This document shows, in pieces, positions 23,030 to 32,138 of a DNA stretch of 64,000 bases. The notes under the pieces were generated by a model. It did no database searches. It was not told where the DNA came from and was given only the letters and a program-made list of their open reading frames with translations. Numbering within the stretch: position 1 is the first letter of the stretch; each line of letters starts with the position of its first letter. The position numbers and the translations under genes are program-made. This DNA is from Methylorubrum salsuginis. Lineage in GTDB: Bacteria > Pseudomonadota > Alphaproteobacteria > Rhizobiales > Beijerinckiaceae. The stretch is from the NCBI RefSeq assembly GCF_900114375.1, contig NZ_FOSV01000005.1, positions 186,001 to 250,000 on the forward strand. Direction: 5' to 3'.

Positions 23030-26000
23030 TCAGGCCGGAGCGCCGGCGGGGCCGAAGCGGCCGTAGCGCAGGGCCAGCGTCGGCAGGATCAGCAGGTTCA
23101 GCACCGTCGAGGTTACGAGGCCGCCCAGGATGACGAGCGCCATCGGCCCTTCGATCTCGCGGCCGGGCTCTCCGGCTCCGAGCGCCAGCGGCAGCAGGCC
23201 GAGACCCGTCACCAGCGAGGTCATCAGGATCGGCACGAGACGATCTGCCGCGCCCTCGATCGCCGCCGACCGGCCCCAGGACCGACCCTCCACCGCGGTG
23301 AGGTGCTCGTAATGCGAGACCATCATGATGGTGTTGCGCAGCGAGATGCCGAACAGCGTCACGAACCCGACGATGGAGCCGAGCGAGACCACGGCACCGG
23401 TCGCCGCCACCGCGGCGACGCCGCCGACGAAGGCGAAGGGCAGGTTGACCAGCACGAGGATCAGGTTGCGGGTCGAGCCGGTGACGACGGCGAGCAGCAC
23501 GACGATGCCGAGCCCGGCGAGCGCCGAATAGGCGATCAGGTCGCGCCGCGCCTTGGCCTGCGCCTCCGCCGCGCCCGCGAAGCTCACATAGACGCCCGGC
23601 GGCAGCTTCACCTCCTTGCCGATCTTGCGCCGCGCCGCCTCGACGAAGGAGGCAACGTCGCGCTCCTCGACGTTCGACGTGATCGTCTGCACGCGCTGCG
23701 CGCCGATATGCTGGACGGCGTAGCGCCCGGAGGTCTCGTAGATGTCGGCGACCTGGGACAGGCGGATGAAGCTGCCGCCGCGCACTCGGATCGGCAGGTC
23801 GCCGAGGCTCGACAGGCGGGTGCGGACGGCCTTTTCCAGGATGACCGTGACGTTGAAGACGGCGTTGCCCTGGTAGGTCTGGCCGACCACGTCGCCCTGA
23901 TAGGCGGTGCGGACGATCTCCAGGACCTCGACGGCATCGAGCCCCCAGTGGCGCAGGTCGTTGGCCCGCAAGGAGACGTTGATCTGCGGGAGCCCGGCGG
24001 GGGAGACCACCTGCACGTCGGCGGCCCCCCGCACCTCGCCGAGTTCGCGCGCCACGTCGCGGGCGGCGGCCTCGATCGCGGACAAGTCGTTGCCGAACAC
24101 GTGGACGGCGACCGGCGCGGTGAAGCCCGAGACCGTTTCCTCGATCCGCTCGGTCAGGAAGGTCTTGAGCGAGAAGCCGGCGCCCGGCGTCTTCGCCATC
24201 AGCGCGCGGATGCCGGCCTCGGCCCGCTCCTGGCCCTCGCCGTCGAGGCCGGCGGCGAGGTCGATATGGATCTCGCTGTAATGCGTGCCGCCGACATCGT
24301 AGCCGGCCTCCGCCCGCCCGACCTGCTGGGCGACCGCGCGCACGCCGGGCACTTCCTTCAGCGCCTGCGTGATGTGCCCGCCCAGGCGCAGCGACTGCTC
24401 GAGAGACGTGCCGGGCGCGGCGGCCATGTGCAGGATCAGGTGGCCCTCCTTCAGATCGGGCAGGAAGGCGCCGCCGAGGAAGGGCACGGCCGCACCCGCG
24501 GCGACTACGGCGACCAGCCCCGTCGCCATGATCCGCTTCGGGGCGCGGTCGATCCGCGTGAGGAGCCGCATGTAGGCGGCGCGCGAGGCGCGCATCGGCA
24601 GCGGATCGAGGGTCGGCAGGCGCTTGCGCCGCGCCAGCAGCAGCACGGCCAAAGCCGGTGTCAGGGTCAGCGCCACCGCGAGCGAGGCCAGCACGGCGAG
24701 GATGTAGGTGAGGGCCAGCGGGCCGAACAGGCGGCCGGCGACCCCCGTCAGCGCCAGGACGGGGAAGAAGACGAGGAGCACCGCGAGCGTCGCGTAGGCG
24801 ACCGAGGTGCGCACCTCCATCACCGCCTCGAACACCACCGCCGGGCCCGGCAGAGGCGTGGCCAGACGGCGGTTCTCGCGCAGGCGGCGCACCACGTTCT
24901 CGACGCCGATCACCGCGTCGTCCACCACCTCGCCGATGGCGATGGCGAGCCCGCCCAGCGTCATGGCGTTGAGGCTCTCGCCGAGCGCGGCGAGCACCGC
25001 GACCGCGGCGATCAGCGAGAGCGGGATCGCGACCGCGCTGATCAGGCTGGTGCGCCAGTCGAGCAGGAACATGAACAGCACGACGATCACGAGGAGCCCG
25101 CCGAGCGCCAGCGCCTGGATCACGTGGCCGTTGGCGACCGCGACGAAGTTCGCGGGCCGGAACAGGTCGGTGCGCAGGGTGATGCCCTCGCGCTCCAGGC
25201 CCGGCCGCAGCTCGGCCAGAGCCGCCTCGACCTGTTGGGTCGCCTCGACGGTGTTGGCGCCGATCTGCGCCCCGACCGAGAGCATCACGCCGGGCACGCC
25301 GTCGATCTGCGCCGCGCTGATCGGCGGCTCGGGGGCGTCGCGCACGTCGGCCACGTCGCCGAGCGTGACGCTGGCCCCGCCCTCGTTGACCAGCACCGTG
25401 CGGGCGACGTCTTCCGGCGTCAGCGATTGGCCTTCGGTCTGGAGGGCGATGCGCTGGTTCGTCGTATCGACGAAGCCCGCGCCGCGCACGCCGGTGGCCT
25501 TGCGGGCGGCGGCCAGCACGTCGTTGAGGCCGATGCCGAAGCGGATCAGGTCGCGCGGGCGCACCTGCACCTGGATCGAGCGGATGTCGCCGCCATAGAC
25601 CAGCACTTCGGCGATGCCGGGGACCGCCAGCAGCCGCAGGCGCAGCCGCCAGTCGGCGACGGTGCGCAGATCGAGCAGCGAGCGCGTCTGCGAGGTGAGG
25701 CCGAGGACGAGGACGGTGCCGGTGGACGAGGTCAGCGCCGTCATGGTCGGGGCCATGACGCCCTGCGGCAGGCGGCTGGCGATGGTGGCGAGGCGCTCGT
25801 TCACGAGCTGACGCGCCCGGTAGATGTCGCTTCCCGTCGTGAAGGTGGCGGTGACGACGGACAGGCCCTGGATCGAGGTCGAGCGCAGGCTCGCGAGGCT
25901 CGGCAACCCGTTGATCGCGCCCTCGACCGTCTGCGTGACGATCACCTCGACCTGCTCCGGGCTCAGGCCCGGCGCCTCGGTCTGGACCGAGACGGTCGGG

Positions 26001-26176
26001 GGGGCGAATTCGGGGAAGACATCGTACTTCGCTTGTCCCAGCGCCATGACGCCGTAGACGAGCAGGGCGAGGCCGAGCGCCAGCACCACGCCGGGGAAGC
26101 GCACCGCGAAGGCGACGAGGGCCGCCTGAGGCCCCGTCTGCGGTGCGGCCGGGGGAATGGCCGGGGGCGCGGCCAT
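23030..26176 (-). CDS. RND efflux permease, CusA/CzcA (heavy-metal) type
   Basis: The 1048-aa protein has the RND layout: a membrane segment near the N-terminus, two large periplasmic loops, and two sets of membrane helices (about residues 335-530 and 860-1040). The segment GLAIAIGEVVDDAVIGVENVVRRL in TM4 carries the paired acidic residues of proton-coupled heavy-metal RND pumps, and KYDVFPEFAPPTVSVQTEAPGLSPEQVE is typical of the CusA/CzcA branch. It would export a metal ion or small organic across both membranes with the adaptor and an outer-membrane channel. No TolC-like gene is in the window. The ATG at 26176 shares one base with the adaptor stop (TGATG). The substrate is not determinable here. 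Confidence 0.9.
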   Translation of the reverse strand: MAAPPAIPPAAPQTGPQAALVAFAVRFPGVVLALGLALLVYGVMALGQAKYDVFPEFAPPTVSVQTEAPGLSPEQVEVIVTQTVEGAINGLPSLASLRSTSIQGLSVVTATFTTGSDIYRARQLVNERLATIASRLPQGVMAPTMTALTSSTGTVLVLGLTSQTRSLLDLRTVADWRLRLRLLAVPGIAEVLVYGGDIRSIQVQVRPRDLIRFGIGLNDVLAAARKATGVRGAGFVDTTNQRIALQTEGQSLTPEDVARTVLVNEGGASVTLGDVADVRDAPEPPISAAQIDGVPGVMLSVGAQIGANTVEATQQVEAALAELRPGLEREGITLRTDLFRPANFVAVANGHVIQALALGGLLVIVVLFMFLLDWRTSLISAVAIPLSLIAAVAVLAALGESLNAMTLGGLAIAIGEVVDDAVIGVENVVRRLRENRRLATPLPGPAVVFEAVMEVRTSVAYATLAVLLVFFPVLALTGVAGRLFGPLALTYILAVLASLAVALTLTPALAVLLLARRKRLPTLDPLPMRASRAAYMRLLTRIDRAPKRIMATGLVAVVAAGAAVPFLGGAFLPDLKEGHLILHMAAAPGTSLEQSLRLGGHITQALKEVPGVRAVAQQVGRAEAGYDVGGTHYSEIHIDLAAGLDGEGQERAEAGIRALMAKTPGAGFSLKTFLTERIEETVSGFTAPVAVHVFGNDLSAIEAAARDVARELGEVRGAADVQVVSPAGLPQINVSLRANDLRHWGLDAVEVLEIVRTAYQGDVVGQTYQGNAVFNVTVILEKAVRTRLSSLGDLPIRVRGGSFIRLSQVADIYETSGRYAVQHIGAQRVQTITSNVEERDVASFVEAARRKIGKEVKLPPGVYVSFAGAAEAQAKARRDLIAYSALAGLGIVVLLAVVTGSTRNLILVLVNLPFAFVGGVAAVAATGAVVSLGSIVGFVTLFGISLRNTIMMVSHYEHLTAVEGRSWGRSAAIEGAADRLVPILMTSLVTGLGLLPLALGAGEPGREIEGPMALVILGGLVTSTVLNLLILPTLALRYGRFGPAGAPA

Positions 26177-27288
26177 CAATCGTCGTCATCCATGGAGGCC
26201 GGCGCCTGCGCCCTCGCCTCCTCGGACAGCAGCGCCTGCGCGCCGCCGACGACGATCTCGGTCTCCTCCGCGAGATCGCCGACCACGTAGGCATCGGCCG
26301 ACATCGCGGCGTTCGGCGGCAGCGGATGACGGGCGAAGCCGTCCTCGCCGACCTCGCGGTAGAACCACGCCCCGCCCTGCCAATGCACCACCGCATCCTC
26401 GGGCACGAGGATGCCCTCGACCGCCCGGTCGGCGGTGATGAAGGCGAGCGTGCTCATGCCAGGCAGGAGGCCGCTGTCGCCGGAGACGAGGTAGAACAGG
26501 CTGACGCCCTGGATGCGCTGGTCGGTGCGTGTGGCCGGCGAGACGTAGCGCAAGGCCACGCGCTCGCTCTGCGGCGGCACCTCGGCAAAGGCCGTGTCGG
26601 GCCGACCCTTCAGCGTTTCGCCCGGCGGCAACGTCACCTGCACGAGGAAGTCGGTGCGCTCGATCAGCCGCGTCACGACGGTCGAACGCTCGACGATCGC
26701 CTTGCCGATCACCGGCCCCCATTCCTGCTGGGCGGTCGCCGCCAGGGTGCGCAGCTGCGACTGGGCCGCCGAGAGCGCGGCCTGATCGGTCTGGTAGGTC
26801 CCCTCCGCGGTCTCGACCTGCACCTGGGTCGCGTAGGCGCCGAGACTGCGGGCGCGCTGGAAGGCGCTCTTCGAGACCTCGGCCCTGGCCTGGGCGGTCT
26901 GGAGCGCGGCCTGGGCGCTGGCATAGGCGTTGGTCAGTTCCGTGACGCGGGCGAGATCGAGGACGCTGCCATAGGCCTGGACCTCGATGCGGTGGCGGCC
27001 CGGCTCGACCTTGCGCGTCTCCACGCCGATGCGGGCCCGCTCGTCGGCATCGAGCTTCACCACGACGCGCCCGTTCTCGATCGCGGTGCGCTGGACCGGC
27101 TTCGCCTCGGGTTTCGGCTCGGGGCGCAGCGCCGTCGGCGCCTGCGGGGCCGTAGATCCTTTGGCGAAAAGATCGTCGAGATCCGGCAGGCGGTTCAGCA
27201 GCCGCGGCTCGATGGCGAGGACGAGCCCGCCGAGCGCCAGGACCAGAGCGCCGACGAGCCAAGCCTGTGAGCCGCCTCGTCCTTTCAC
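26176..27288 (-). CDS. RND periplasmic adaptor (membrane fusion protein)
   Basis: The 370-aa adaptor has an N-terminal membrane anchor (AWLVGALVLALGGLVLAI, residues 9-26). A linker, the alpha-helical hairpin (about 125-205; ALQTAQARAEVSKSAFQRARSLGAYATQVQVETAEGTYQTDQAAL) and beta-barrel and membrane-proximal domains follow (VTLPPGETLKGRPDTAF; GILVPEDAVVHWQGGAWFY). It ends in an unusual acidic tail SMDDDD. The split lipoyl motif is weak. Adaptors connect the RND pump to the outer-membrane channel and may bind the substrate. It is the first gene of a two-gene operon, followed directly by the permease. Confidence 0.88.
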   Translation of the reverse strand: MKGRGGSQAWLVGALVLALGGLVLAIEPRLLNRLPDLDDLFAKGSTAPQAPTALRPEPKPEAKPVQRTAIENGRVVVKLDADERARIGVETRKVEPGRHRIEVQAYGSVLDLARVTELTNAYASAQAALQTAQARAEVSKSAFQRARSLGAYATQVQVETAEGTYQTDQAALSAAQSQLRTLAATAQQEWGPVIGKAIVERSTVVTRLIERTDFLVQVTLPPGETLKGRPDTAFAEVPPQSERVALRYVSPATRTDQRIQGVSLFYLVSGDSGLLPGMSTLAFITADRAVEGILVPEDAVVHWQGGAWFYREVGEDGFARHPLPPNAAMSADAYVVGDLAEETEIVVGGAQALLSEEARAQAPASMDDDD

Positions 27289-27430
27289 CCGCGCATCCTC
27301 CCGCCGACGGCCCGATGCCGCCCTGCCGGATTACCGAATTATCCCGGTTTTGAATACCGAAATTGCCCGAGCATCAACGCCGCCGCAGGCTTTTCGGCCC
27401 GCGCGGTAAACGGCGGCGATGCGCGGCGGG

Positions 27431-28069
27431 TCAGTTCTTCTTGCGGAAGGCGTCGAGGCTGACGACCTCGGCGCTCGCTTCCTTGTCGCCCTTCTCGGCG
27501 GCCTCGGGCTTGGCCGGCTTGTCCTTGGTGCCGTCCTCGGCCTCCTTGGCCTCGCGGGCGACCGGAAGGGCCGGCACGATCTTCGGCCCGGCGCCGACCG
27601 GGGCCAGACCCGTCCCCTTCGGCTTGATCTCCGCCGGTTCGGACGCCGCACCGCGGGGCCCGGGCTTCGGGGCGGCGGTCGGCGTCTCCACGGACTCCTC
27701 GCCCTCGGCGCCCTCGTTCAGATCGAACTTGAGGCCGAACTGCACGGAAGGGTCGAAGAAGCCGGACAGGGCGTCGAACGGAATCAGCAGCCGCTCCGGC
27801 ACGCCGGAGAAGGACAGGCCGACCTCGAAGGTATGCTCGGTGACGTTCAGGTCCCAGAACTGGTGCTGCAGGACGATCGTCATCTCCTGCGGGTATTTCT
27901 CGCGCAGGCGCTGCGACATGCGCACGCCCGGCGCCTCGGTGCGGAAGGAGATGTAGAAATGATGCTCGCCCGAGAGCCCCTCGCGGGCCGCATCGGTCAG
28001 CACCTTGCGCACGACGCCGCGCAGGGCATCCTGAACCAGGAGATCGTAACGGATCAGATCTTCGGCCAT
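27431..28069 (-). CDS. sspB: SspB-family ClpXP adaptor, alphaproteobacterial type
   Basis: The first 150 residues form the SspB domain (LIRYDLLVQDALRGVVRKVLTDAAREGL, HHFYISFRTEAPGV, TIVLQHQFWDLNVTEHTFEVGLSFSGVPERLLIPFDALSGFFDPSVQFGL). The rest is a disordered acidic and Pro-rich linker of about 50 residues ending DAFRKKN, a tail suited to docking on the ClpX zinc domain. SspB tethers SsrA-tagged proteins to ClpXP for degradation. The gene lies about 80-100 bp downstream of ssrA, the RNA that encodes the tag, on the same strand. The ATG at 28069 is clear. Confidence 0.92.
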   Translation of the reverse strand: MAEDLIRYDLLVQDALRGVVRKVLTDAAREGLSGEHHFYISFRTEAPGVRMSQRLREKYPQEMTIVLQHQFWDLNVTEHTFEVGLSFSGVPERLLIPFDALSGFFDPSVQFGLKFDLNEGAEGEESVETPTAAPKPGPRGAASEPAEIKPKGTGLAPVGAGPKIVPALPVAREAKEAEDGTKDKPAKPEAAEKGDKEASAEVVSLDAFRKKN

Positions 28070-28149
28070 CGGCGCTCGCTTGTCCGGTCACGGCCGGAGG
28101 GCGGCAGCGCCGGGACGTGGAAATTGAGTGGAGGTTTCTGTTGCCAGGT

Positions 28150-28473
28150 ACCTCCGAACCCCGCCTAAACGGTGCTACCCGCTAGGACTTTAGGTCGGTT
28201 TTTGGCACCGCTTACGCGGCGACAGCCACCGGAGCAAAGTTGTCGTTGGCAACTATTGCAAAGGCCCGATAACGGCGGAACCATGCCGAGCGAAAGTGCT
28301 CCCTTTACGCCCTCGTCGATCCTATTTCGCCCCCGCCGGAACCCAGCACGTCGGCCGGTGACGGCCATGCGGCCATCAGTCCTGGGTTCGGGTGGAGGCG
28401 CCGGGTACCGCCCCCGGGTCCGATAGGTTTATTTCGAAGAACGTTTATCGCCATAGCCGGCCTTGCGACCGGC
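28150..28473 (-). ncRNA. ssrA: tmRNA, circularly permuted two-piece form
   Basis: On the minus strand the reading segment 28250-28212 is GCC AAC GAC AAC TTT ... GCC GCG TAA and encodes the tag ANDNFAPVAVAA. It is preceded by CAATAGTT, as at the resume codon of other tmRNAs. The acceptor stem is split: 28334-28328 (GGGGGCG) pairs with 28400-28394 (CGCCTCC), giving the G3-U70 pair that alanyl-tRNA synthetase reads, then A73 and CC. The acceptor part is therefore transcribed first, the coding part second. The intervening 28335-28390 segment, bounded by CCGGAACCCAG and CTGGGTTCGG, would be cut out. A T-arm-like hairpin (CCGGG/CCCGG, 7-nt loop) lies at 28401-28417, but its loop lacks TTC. The 3' limit is approximate. 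Confidence 0.93.
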
Positions 28474-28479
28474 AAGGGG

Positions 28480-28508
28480 AATATAGAGGGGCCGACGGCG
28501 GTTTTGAA
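28480..28508 (-). promoter_or_regulatory. Predicted sigma-70-type promoter of ssrA
   Basis: On the minus strand TTCAAA (28508-28503) and TATATT (28485-28480) are separated by exactly 17 bp. Transcription would start near 28473, just before the tmRNA acceptor segment. Such a clear AT-rich -10 is uncommon in this G+C-rich window. Confidence 0.65.
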
Positions 28509-28545
28509 GAGCGATCCGCGCTCAGACCCGCTCCGCGCTGGAAGC

Positions 28546-29424
28546 GTGGCCGAATTGCCGCCCCTCGGAGCGGGCGGCGGCGCGCATTCTCACACCGAAT
28601 CACCGCCGATCACGCCCGCCGCCGCTCCGCTCAGGTGGCTCGGCCGCATGCTCGGGCTCGTGCTCGTGCCCCTCGTGATTCTCGTCGCCGCCACGTTCAT
28701 CGCCGGCCCGCTGGTGCGGTTCGTCGGCGATTGGCGCCTGGGGCTCGACCCGTTCACGCCGCTGGCGGAGCGCCCGCGCCTGCCGCTGGCCGAACTCGCC
28801 GCCCGCGGCGTCATCACCGACGCCCTGCGGCAGGGGGTGATGGCCCTCCTCGTCCTCGGGCTCGCGGCGTTCGCCTGCCGCGGCGGCGGGCCGGGCGCCC
28901 TGCGCCGCCGCCTCGGCTTCGCGAAGCCGGCTCTGCCGCGGGCCTCGACCCGGCGGCTCCTGTGGCTGCTGCCGCTCTGGCCGCTGATCCACATCGCCTG
29001 GGTGACGGCGACGGCGGCGGCGCTCAACGTCAATTTCGGGCACGGCGTGCGCCTCTCGCCGTTCCTGTCGTCCACCATGGTCGCCCTGTGGCTCACCTTC
29101 GTGGTCCTGCTCGCGCCGCTCGCCGAGGAATTGCTCCTGCGCGGCGAGGTCTATGCCCGCGCCAGCGCCTTCCTCGGGCCGGCGGCGACCATCGTGGTCA
29201 CGGCGCTGATCTTCTGCCTCGCCCATGTCGGGCTGGAGCCGGCCCCCCGCTACGCCAGCTCCTTCAGCGCGCTGGCCCGGCCGCTGACCCTGCTGCCGCT
29301 GGCCCTGACCCTCGGCTGGCTGCGCTGGCGCACCGGACGCCTCTGGCCCTGCATGCTGCTCCATGCCTGGAGCAATCTCGCCCTGGTCACCTATCAGCTG
29401 GGCTGGTTCGCCGGTTTACGGTGA
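28546..29424 (+). CDS. CPBP-family intramembrane metalloprotease
   Basis: About six hydrophobic segments surround the family signature LAEELLLRGEVYAR (EE-x3-R, motif 1) and AHVGLEPAP plus LHAWSNLALV (histidine motifs 2-3). These are the presumed catalytic residues of CPBP/Abi (CAAX-like) proteases. Bacterial members process membrane peptides or protect against them; the target is unknown. The GTG at 28546 is taken as start. An in-frame TTG at 28504 would place the start inside the divergent ssrA -35 box, and an ATG at 28648 would delete a Pro-rich leader. Start confidence is low. Confidence 0.85.
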   Translation: MAELPPLGAGGGAHSHTESPPITPAAAPLRWLGRMLGLVLVPLVILVAATFIAGPLVRFVGDWRLGLDPFTPLAERPRLPLAELAARGVITDALRQGVMALLVLGLAAFACRGGGPGALRRRLGFAKPALPRASTRRLLWLLPLWPLIHIAWVTATAAALNVNFGHGVRLSPFLSSTMVALWLTFVVLLAPLAEELLLRGEVYARASAFLGPAATIVVTALIFCLAHVGLEPAPRYASSFSALARPLTLLPLALTLGWLRWRTGRLWPCMLLHAWSNLALVTYQLGWFAGLR

Positions 29425-29475
29425 TGCGAGCCTCGACTCGACATCCGGCCCGTCGCCCGTCAGACCTGACCGGAC

Positions 29476-30270
29476 ATGCGCGCGTATCACGATCTCCTGA
29501 CCCGCATCCTTGAGGACGGCACCCGCAAGGAGGACCGCACCGGCACCGGCACGCTGTCCGTGTTCGGGCACCAGATGCGCTTCGACCTCGGGCAAGGGTT
29601 CCCCCTCGTCACGACCAAGCAACTCCACCTGCGCTCGATCATCCACGAGCTGCTGTGGTTCCTCAAAGGCGACACCAACGTCCGCTATCTCCGCGAGAAC
29701 GGCGTCACGATCTGGGACGAGTGGGCCGACGAGGCCGGCGATCTCGGGCCGGTCTACGGGCGGCAATGGCGATCCTGGGAGAAGCCCGGCGGCGGCACGG
29801 TCGACCAGATCCGATGGGTGCTCGACGAGATCGCCCGCAATCCCGATTCGCGCCGCCTCGTGGTATCGGCCTGGAACCCGGCCGACCTCGACAAGATGGC
29901 GCTGGCTCCGTGCCACTGCCTGTTCCAGTTCTATGTCGCCGACGGGCGCCTCTCCTGTCAGCTCTACCAGCGCTCGGCCGACGTCTTCCTCGGCGTGCCG
30001 TTCAACATCGCCAGCTACGCATTGCTCACCGCGATGATGGCGCAGGTGACGGGGCACGAACCGGGCGACTTCGTCCACACCTTCGGCGACGCCCATCTCT
30101 ACGTGAATCATCTGGAGCAGGCCCGGCTCCAGCTCTCGCGCGCGCCGAAGCCCCTGCCGAAACTGCGGCTCAATCCGGAGGTTCGCTCCCTGTTCGACTT
30201 CACCTTTTCGGACATCGCCATCGAGGCCTATGCGCCGCATCCGGCGATCAAGGCGCCGGTGGCGGTCTGA
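29476..30270 (+). CDS. thyA: Thymidylate synthase ThyA
   Basis: The 264-aa protein is the standard bacterial length. It has [17 protein letters not shown] at the N-terminus, [14 protein letters not shown], the catalytic cysteine in [32 protein letters not shown] and [10 protein letters not shown]. It methylates dUMP with methylene-tetrahydrofolate, releasing dihydrofolate. The next gene, folA, regenerates tetrahydrofolate and overlaps by one base (TGATG), so the two are coupled in translation. The ATG at 29476 is clear. Confidence 0.98.
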   Translation: MRAYHDLLTRILEDGTRKEDRTGTGTLSVFGHQMRFDLGQGFPLVTTKQLHLRSIIHELLWFLKGDTNVRYLRENGVTIWDEWADEAGDLGPVYGRQWRSWEKPGGGTVDQIRWVLDEIARNPDSRRLVVSAWNPADLDKMALAPCHCLFQFYVADGRLSCQLYQRSADVFLGVPFNIASYALLTAMMAQVTGHEPGDFVHTFGDAHLYVNHLEQARLQLSRAPKPLPKLRLNPEVRSLFDFTFSDIAIEAYAPHPAIKAPVAV

Positions 30271-30767
30271 TGGCCTCGCGCGTCTCCCTGATCGCGGCGG
30301 TCGCCCGCAACGGCGTGATCGGCCGCGACAACGGCCTCGTCTGGCGCCTGTCGAGCGATCTGAAGCGCTTCAAGGCGCTGACGCTGGGCAAGCCGATCCT
30401 GATGGGCCGCCGGACCTGGGACTCGATCGGGCGGCCCCTGCCGGGCCGGCGCAGCCTCGTGCTGACCCGCGACCGCAGCCTCGCCATCCCCGGGGCCGAG
30501 ATCGTGCATTCCTGGGACGAGGCGGTGACGGCGGCGGGCGCCGACGAACTCATGGTGGTGGGGGGCGCCGAGATCTACGCGCTCGCCCTGCCGCATGCCG
30601 ACCGGCTCCACCTCACCGAGGTCGATGCGGCGCCCGATGGCGACGTGCATTTCCCCGATTTCGACCGCTCCGCCTTCCATGAGACGCTACGTGAAGCGCA
30701 TCCGGCGGGGGAGCGCGACGAGTTTCCGTTCCAGTTCGTGGATTGGGAGCGCAGGTCCGGCCGTTGA
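30270..30767 (+). CDS. folA: Dihydrofolate reductase FolA
   Basis: A 165-aa DHFR. SLIAAVARNGVIGRDNGLVWRLSSDLKRFK covers the substrate loop with the acidic catalytic residue. KPILMGRRTWDSIGRPLPGRR covers the NADPH site and LMVVGGAEIYALAL the second NADPH loop. Where many enzymes have W-x-LP-x-D, this one has W-R-LSSDL, keeping the aspartate. It reduces dihydrofolate made by ThyA. The ATG shares its first base with the thyA stop codon. Confidence 0.96.
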   Translation: MASRVSLIAAVARNGVIGRDNGLVWRLSSDLKRFKALTLGKPILMGRRTWDSIGRPLPGRRSLVLTRDRSLAIPGAEIVHSWDEAVTAAGADELMVVGGAEIYALALPHADRLHLTEVDAAPDGDVHFPDFDRSAFHETLREAHPAGERDEFPFQFVDWERRSGR

Positions 30768-30989
30768 CCGAACCGGGGCGCATTGGCCGCAGGGCCCCGG
30801 CGGTTGTCCGGCCGGTGGGTGCGGTTGCCATTGACGGGCCGCGCGCCCACCTGCCAGCCTTGACAGGAAAGCCCGCGGCCACTCAGGTGCGCGGCGTATC
30901 CCTAAGGCTGCGGCAAACGCGTTCTTGCGGCTTGAGAAAATCGTCGCGCCTCATGCGGGGCGCAGCCTGAGCAGGAGTTCACGTCGAGA

Positions 30990-32138
30990 ATGCCTTGGAG
31001 CAATCAGAGCGGCGGCGGTGGCGGCCCCTGGGGCCGGCCCGGCGGCGGCGGTGGTAACGGCGGCGGTCCCTGGGGTGGCGGGGGCGGCGGCAAGACGCCC
31101 CCCGATCTCGAGGATCTGCTCCGGCGCGGACAGGACCGCCTCCGCGGCGTGATGCCCGGCGGCGGCTTCGGCGGCGGCAAGGGCCTCCTGATCGCGGCGG
31201 GCCTCGTGGTCGGCGCGTGGCTGCTCACCGGCTTCTACATCGTGAAGCCCAACGAGGTCGGCATCAACACGATCTTCGGGCGCTACACCGGCTCGACCGC
31301 CGAGGGCCTGCGCTACAACTTCCCCTATCCGATCGGCACCGTGCAGAAGCCGAATGTCGGCGTCGTGAACTCGATCCAGATCGGCTACACCGCCGCCGGA
31401 ACCCGCACCCGCGACGTCCCGGAAGAGAGCCTGATGCTCACCGGCGACGAGAACATCGTCGATCTCGATTTCGAGGTGCAGTGGCGCGTCAACCCGGCCA
31501 AGGCCGAGGATTACGTGTTCAACCTCGCCAACCCGGACGGCACCATCAAGGCCATCGCCGAGAGCGCCATGCGCGAGGTGGTCGGCCGCCGCAACATCCA
31601 GGCGATCCTGACCAACGAGCAGTCCAGCATCGCCCAGGAGGTCAAGGAGATCCTCCAGTCCGCCCTCGACGAGTACGGCGCGGGCGTGCGCATCGAGGTG
31701 GTGCAGCTCACCAGCGTCAACCCGCCCCCGGAGGTGCGGCCGGCCTTCATCGACGTGAACGCCGCCCAGCAATACGCCCAGCAGGTGCGCAACGAGGCCG
31801 AGACCTACGCGAGCCGCGAAGTGCCCCAGGCCCGAGGCAAGGCGAGCCAGGTGATCCAGGGCGCGGAAGCGTTCCGCACCCAGGCGACGGCGGATGCCAC
31901 CGGTCAGGCCGCCCGCTTCAGCCAGGTGTACCAATCCTACAAGGCCGCGCCCGCCGTGATCCGCGAGCGCATCTTCCTGGAGACGATGGAGAAGGTGCTC
32001 GGCTCGGTGAACAAGGTGATCATCGATCAGAACGGTTCGGGCGTCTCCGGCGCCGGTGCCGCCGCCGGCGTGCTGCCGGTGCTGCCGCTGACCGACACCC
32101 TGCGGGCCCCTGCTGCGAGCGGAGCGACGAGCCGATGA
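30990..32138 (+). CDS. hflK: HflK, subunit of the HflKC membrane complex
   Basis: The N-terminus is strongly Gly/Trp/Pro-rich (repeated GGGGPWGRPGGG type over residues 5-35), as in other HflK proteins. A membrane segment (about 69-88; GLLIAAGLVVGAWLLTGFYIV) and an SPFH domain follow, then a helical region rich in Ala/Glu (YASREVPQARGKASQVIQGAEAF). HflK and HflC form a large periplasm-facing assembly around the FtsH protease and tune its activity. The start has AGGAG at 30971-30975, rather far upstream. hflC overlaps in ATGA and a DegP protease follows, a common alphaproteobacterial gene order. Confidence 0.96.
   Translation: MPWSNQSGGGGGPWGRPGGGGGNGGGPWGGGGGGKTPPDLEDLLRRGQDRLRGVMPGGGFGGGKGLLIAAGLVVGAWLLTGFYIVKPNEVGINTIFGRYTGSTAEGLRYNFPYPIGTVQKPNVGVVNSIQIGYTAAGTRTRDVPEESLMLTGDENIVDLDFEVQWRVNPAKAEDYVFNLANPDGTIKAIAESAMREVVGRRNIQAILTNEQSSIAQEVKEILQSALDEYGAGVRIEVVQLTSVNPPPEVRPAFIDVNAAQQYAQQVRNEAETYASREVPQARGKASQVIQGAEAFRTQATADATGQAARFSQVYQSYKAAPAVIRERIFLETMEKVLGSVNKVIIDQNGSGVSGAGAAAGVLPVLPLTDTLRAPAASGATSR

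Noticed and set aside
22928-26396. Open frames of 1120 aa (plus) and 1148 aa (minus) across the RND permease
   Set aside because: Both are low-complexity Arg/Gly/Ala/His translations in other frames of the permease gene. The 1048-aa minus frame is the real one.
30846-30930. Sigma-70 promoter for hflK from TTGACA near 30860
   Set aside because: No acceptable -10 hexamer occurs at 16-18 bp.
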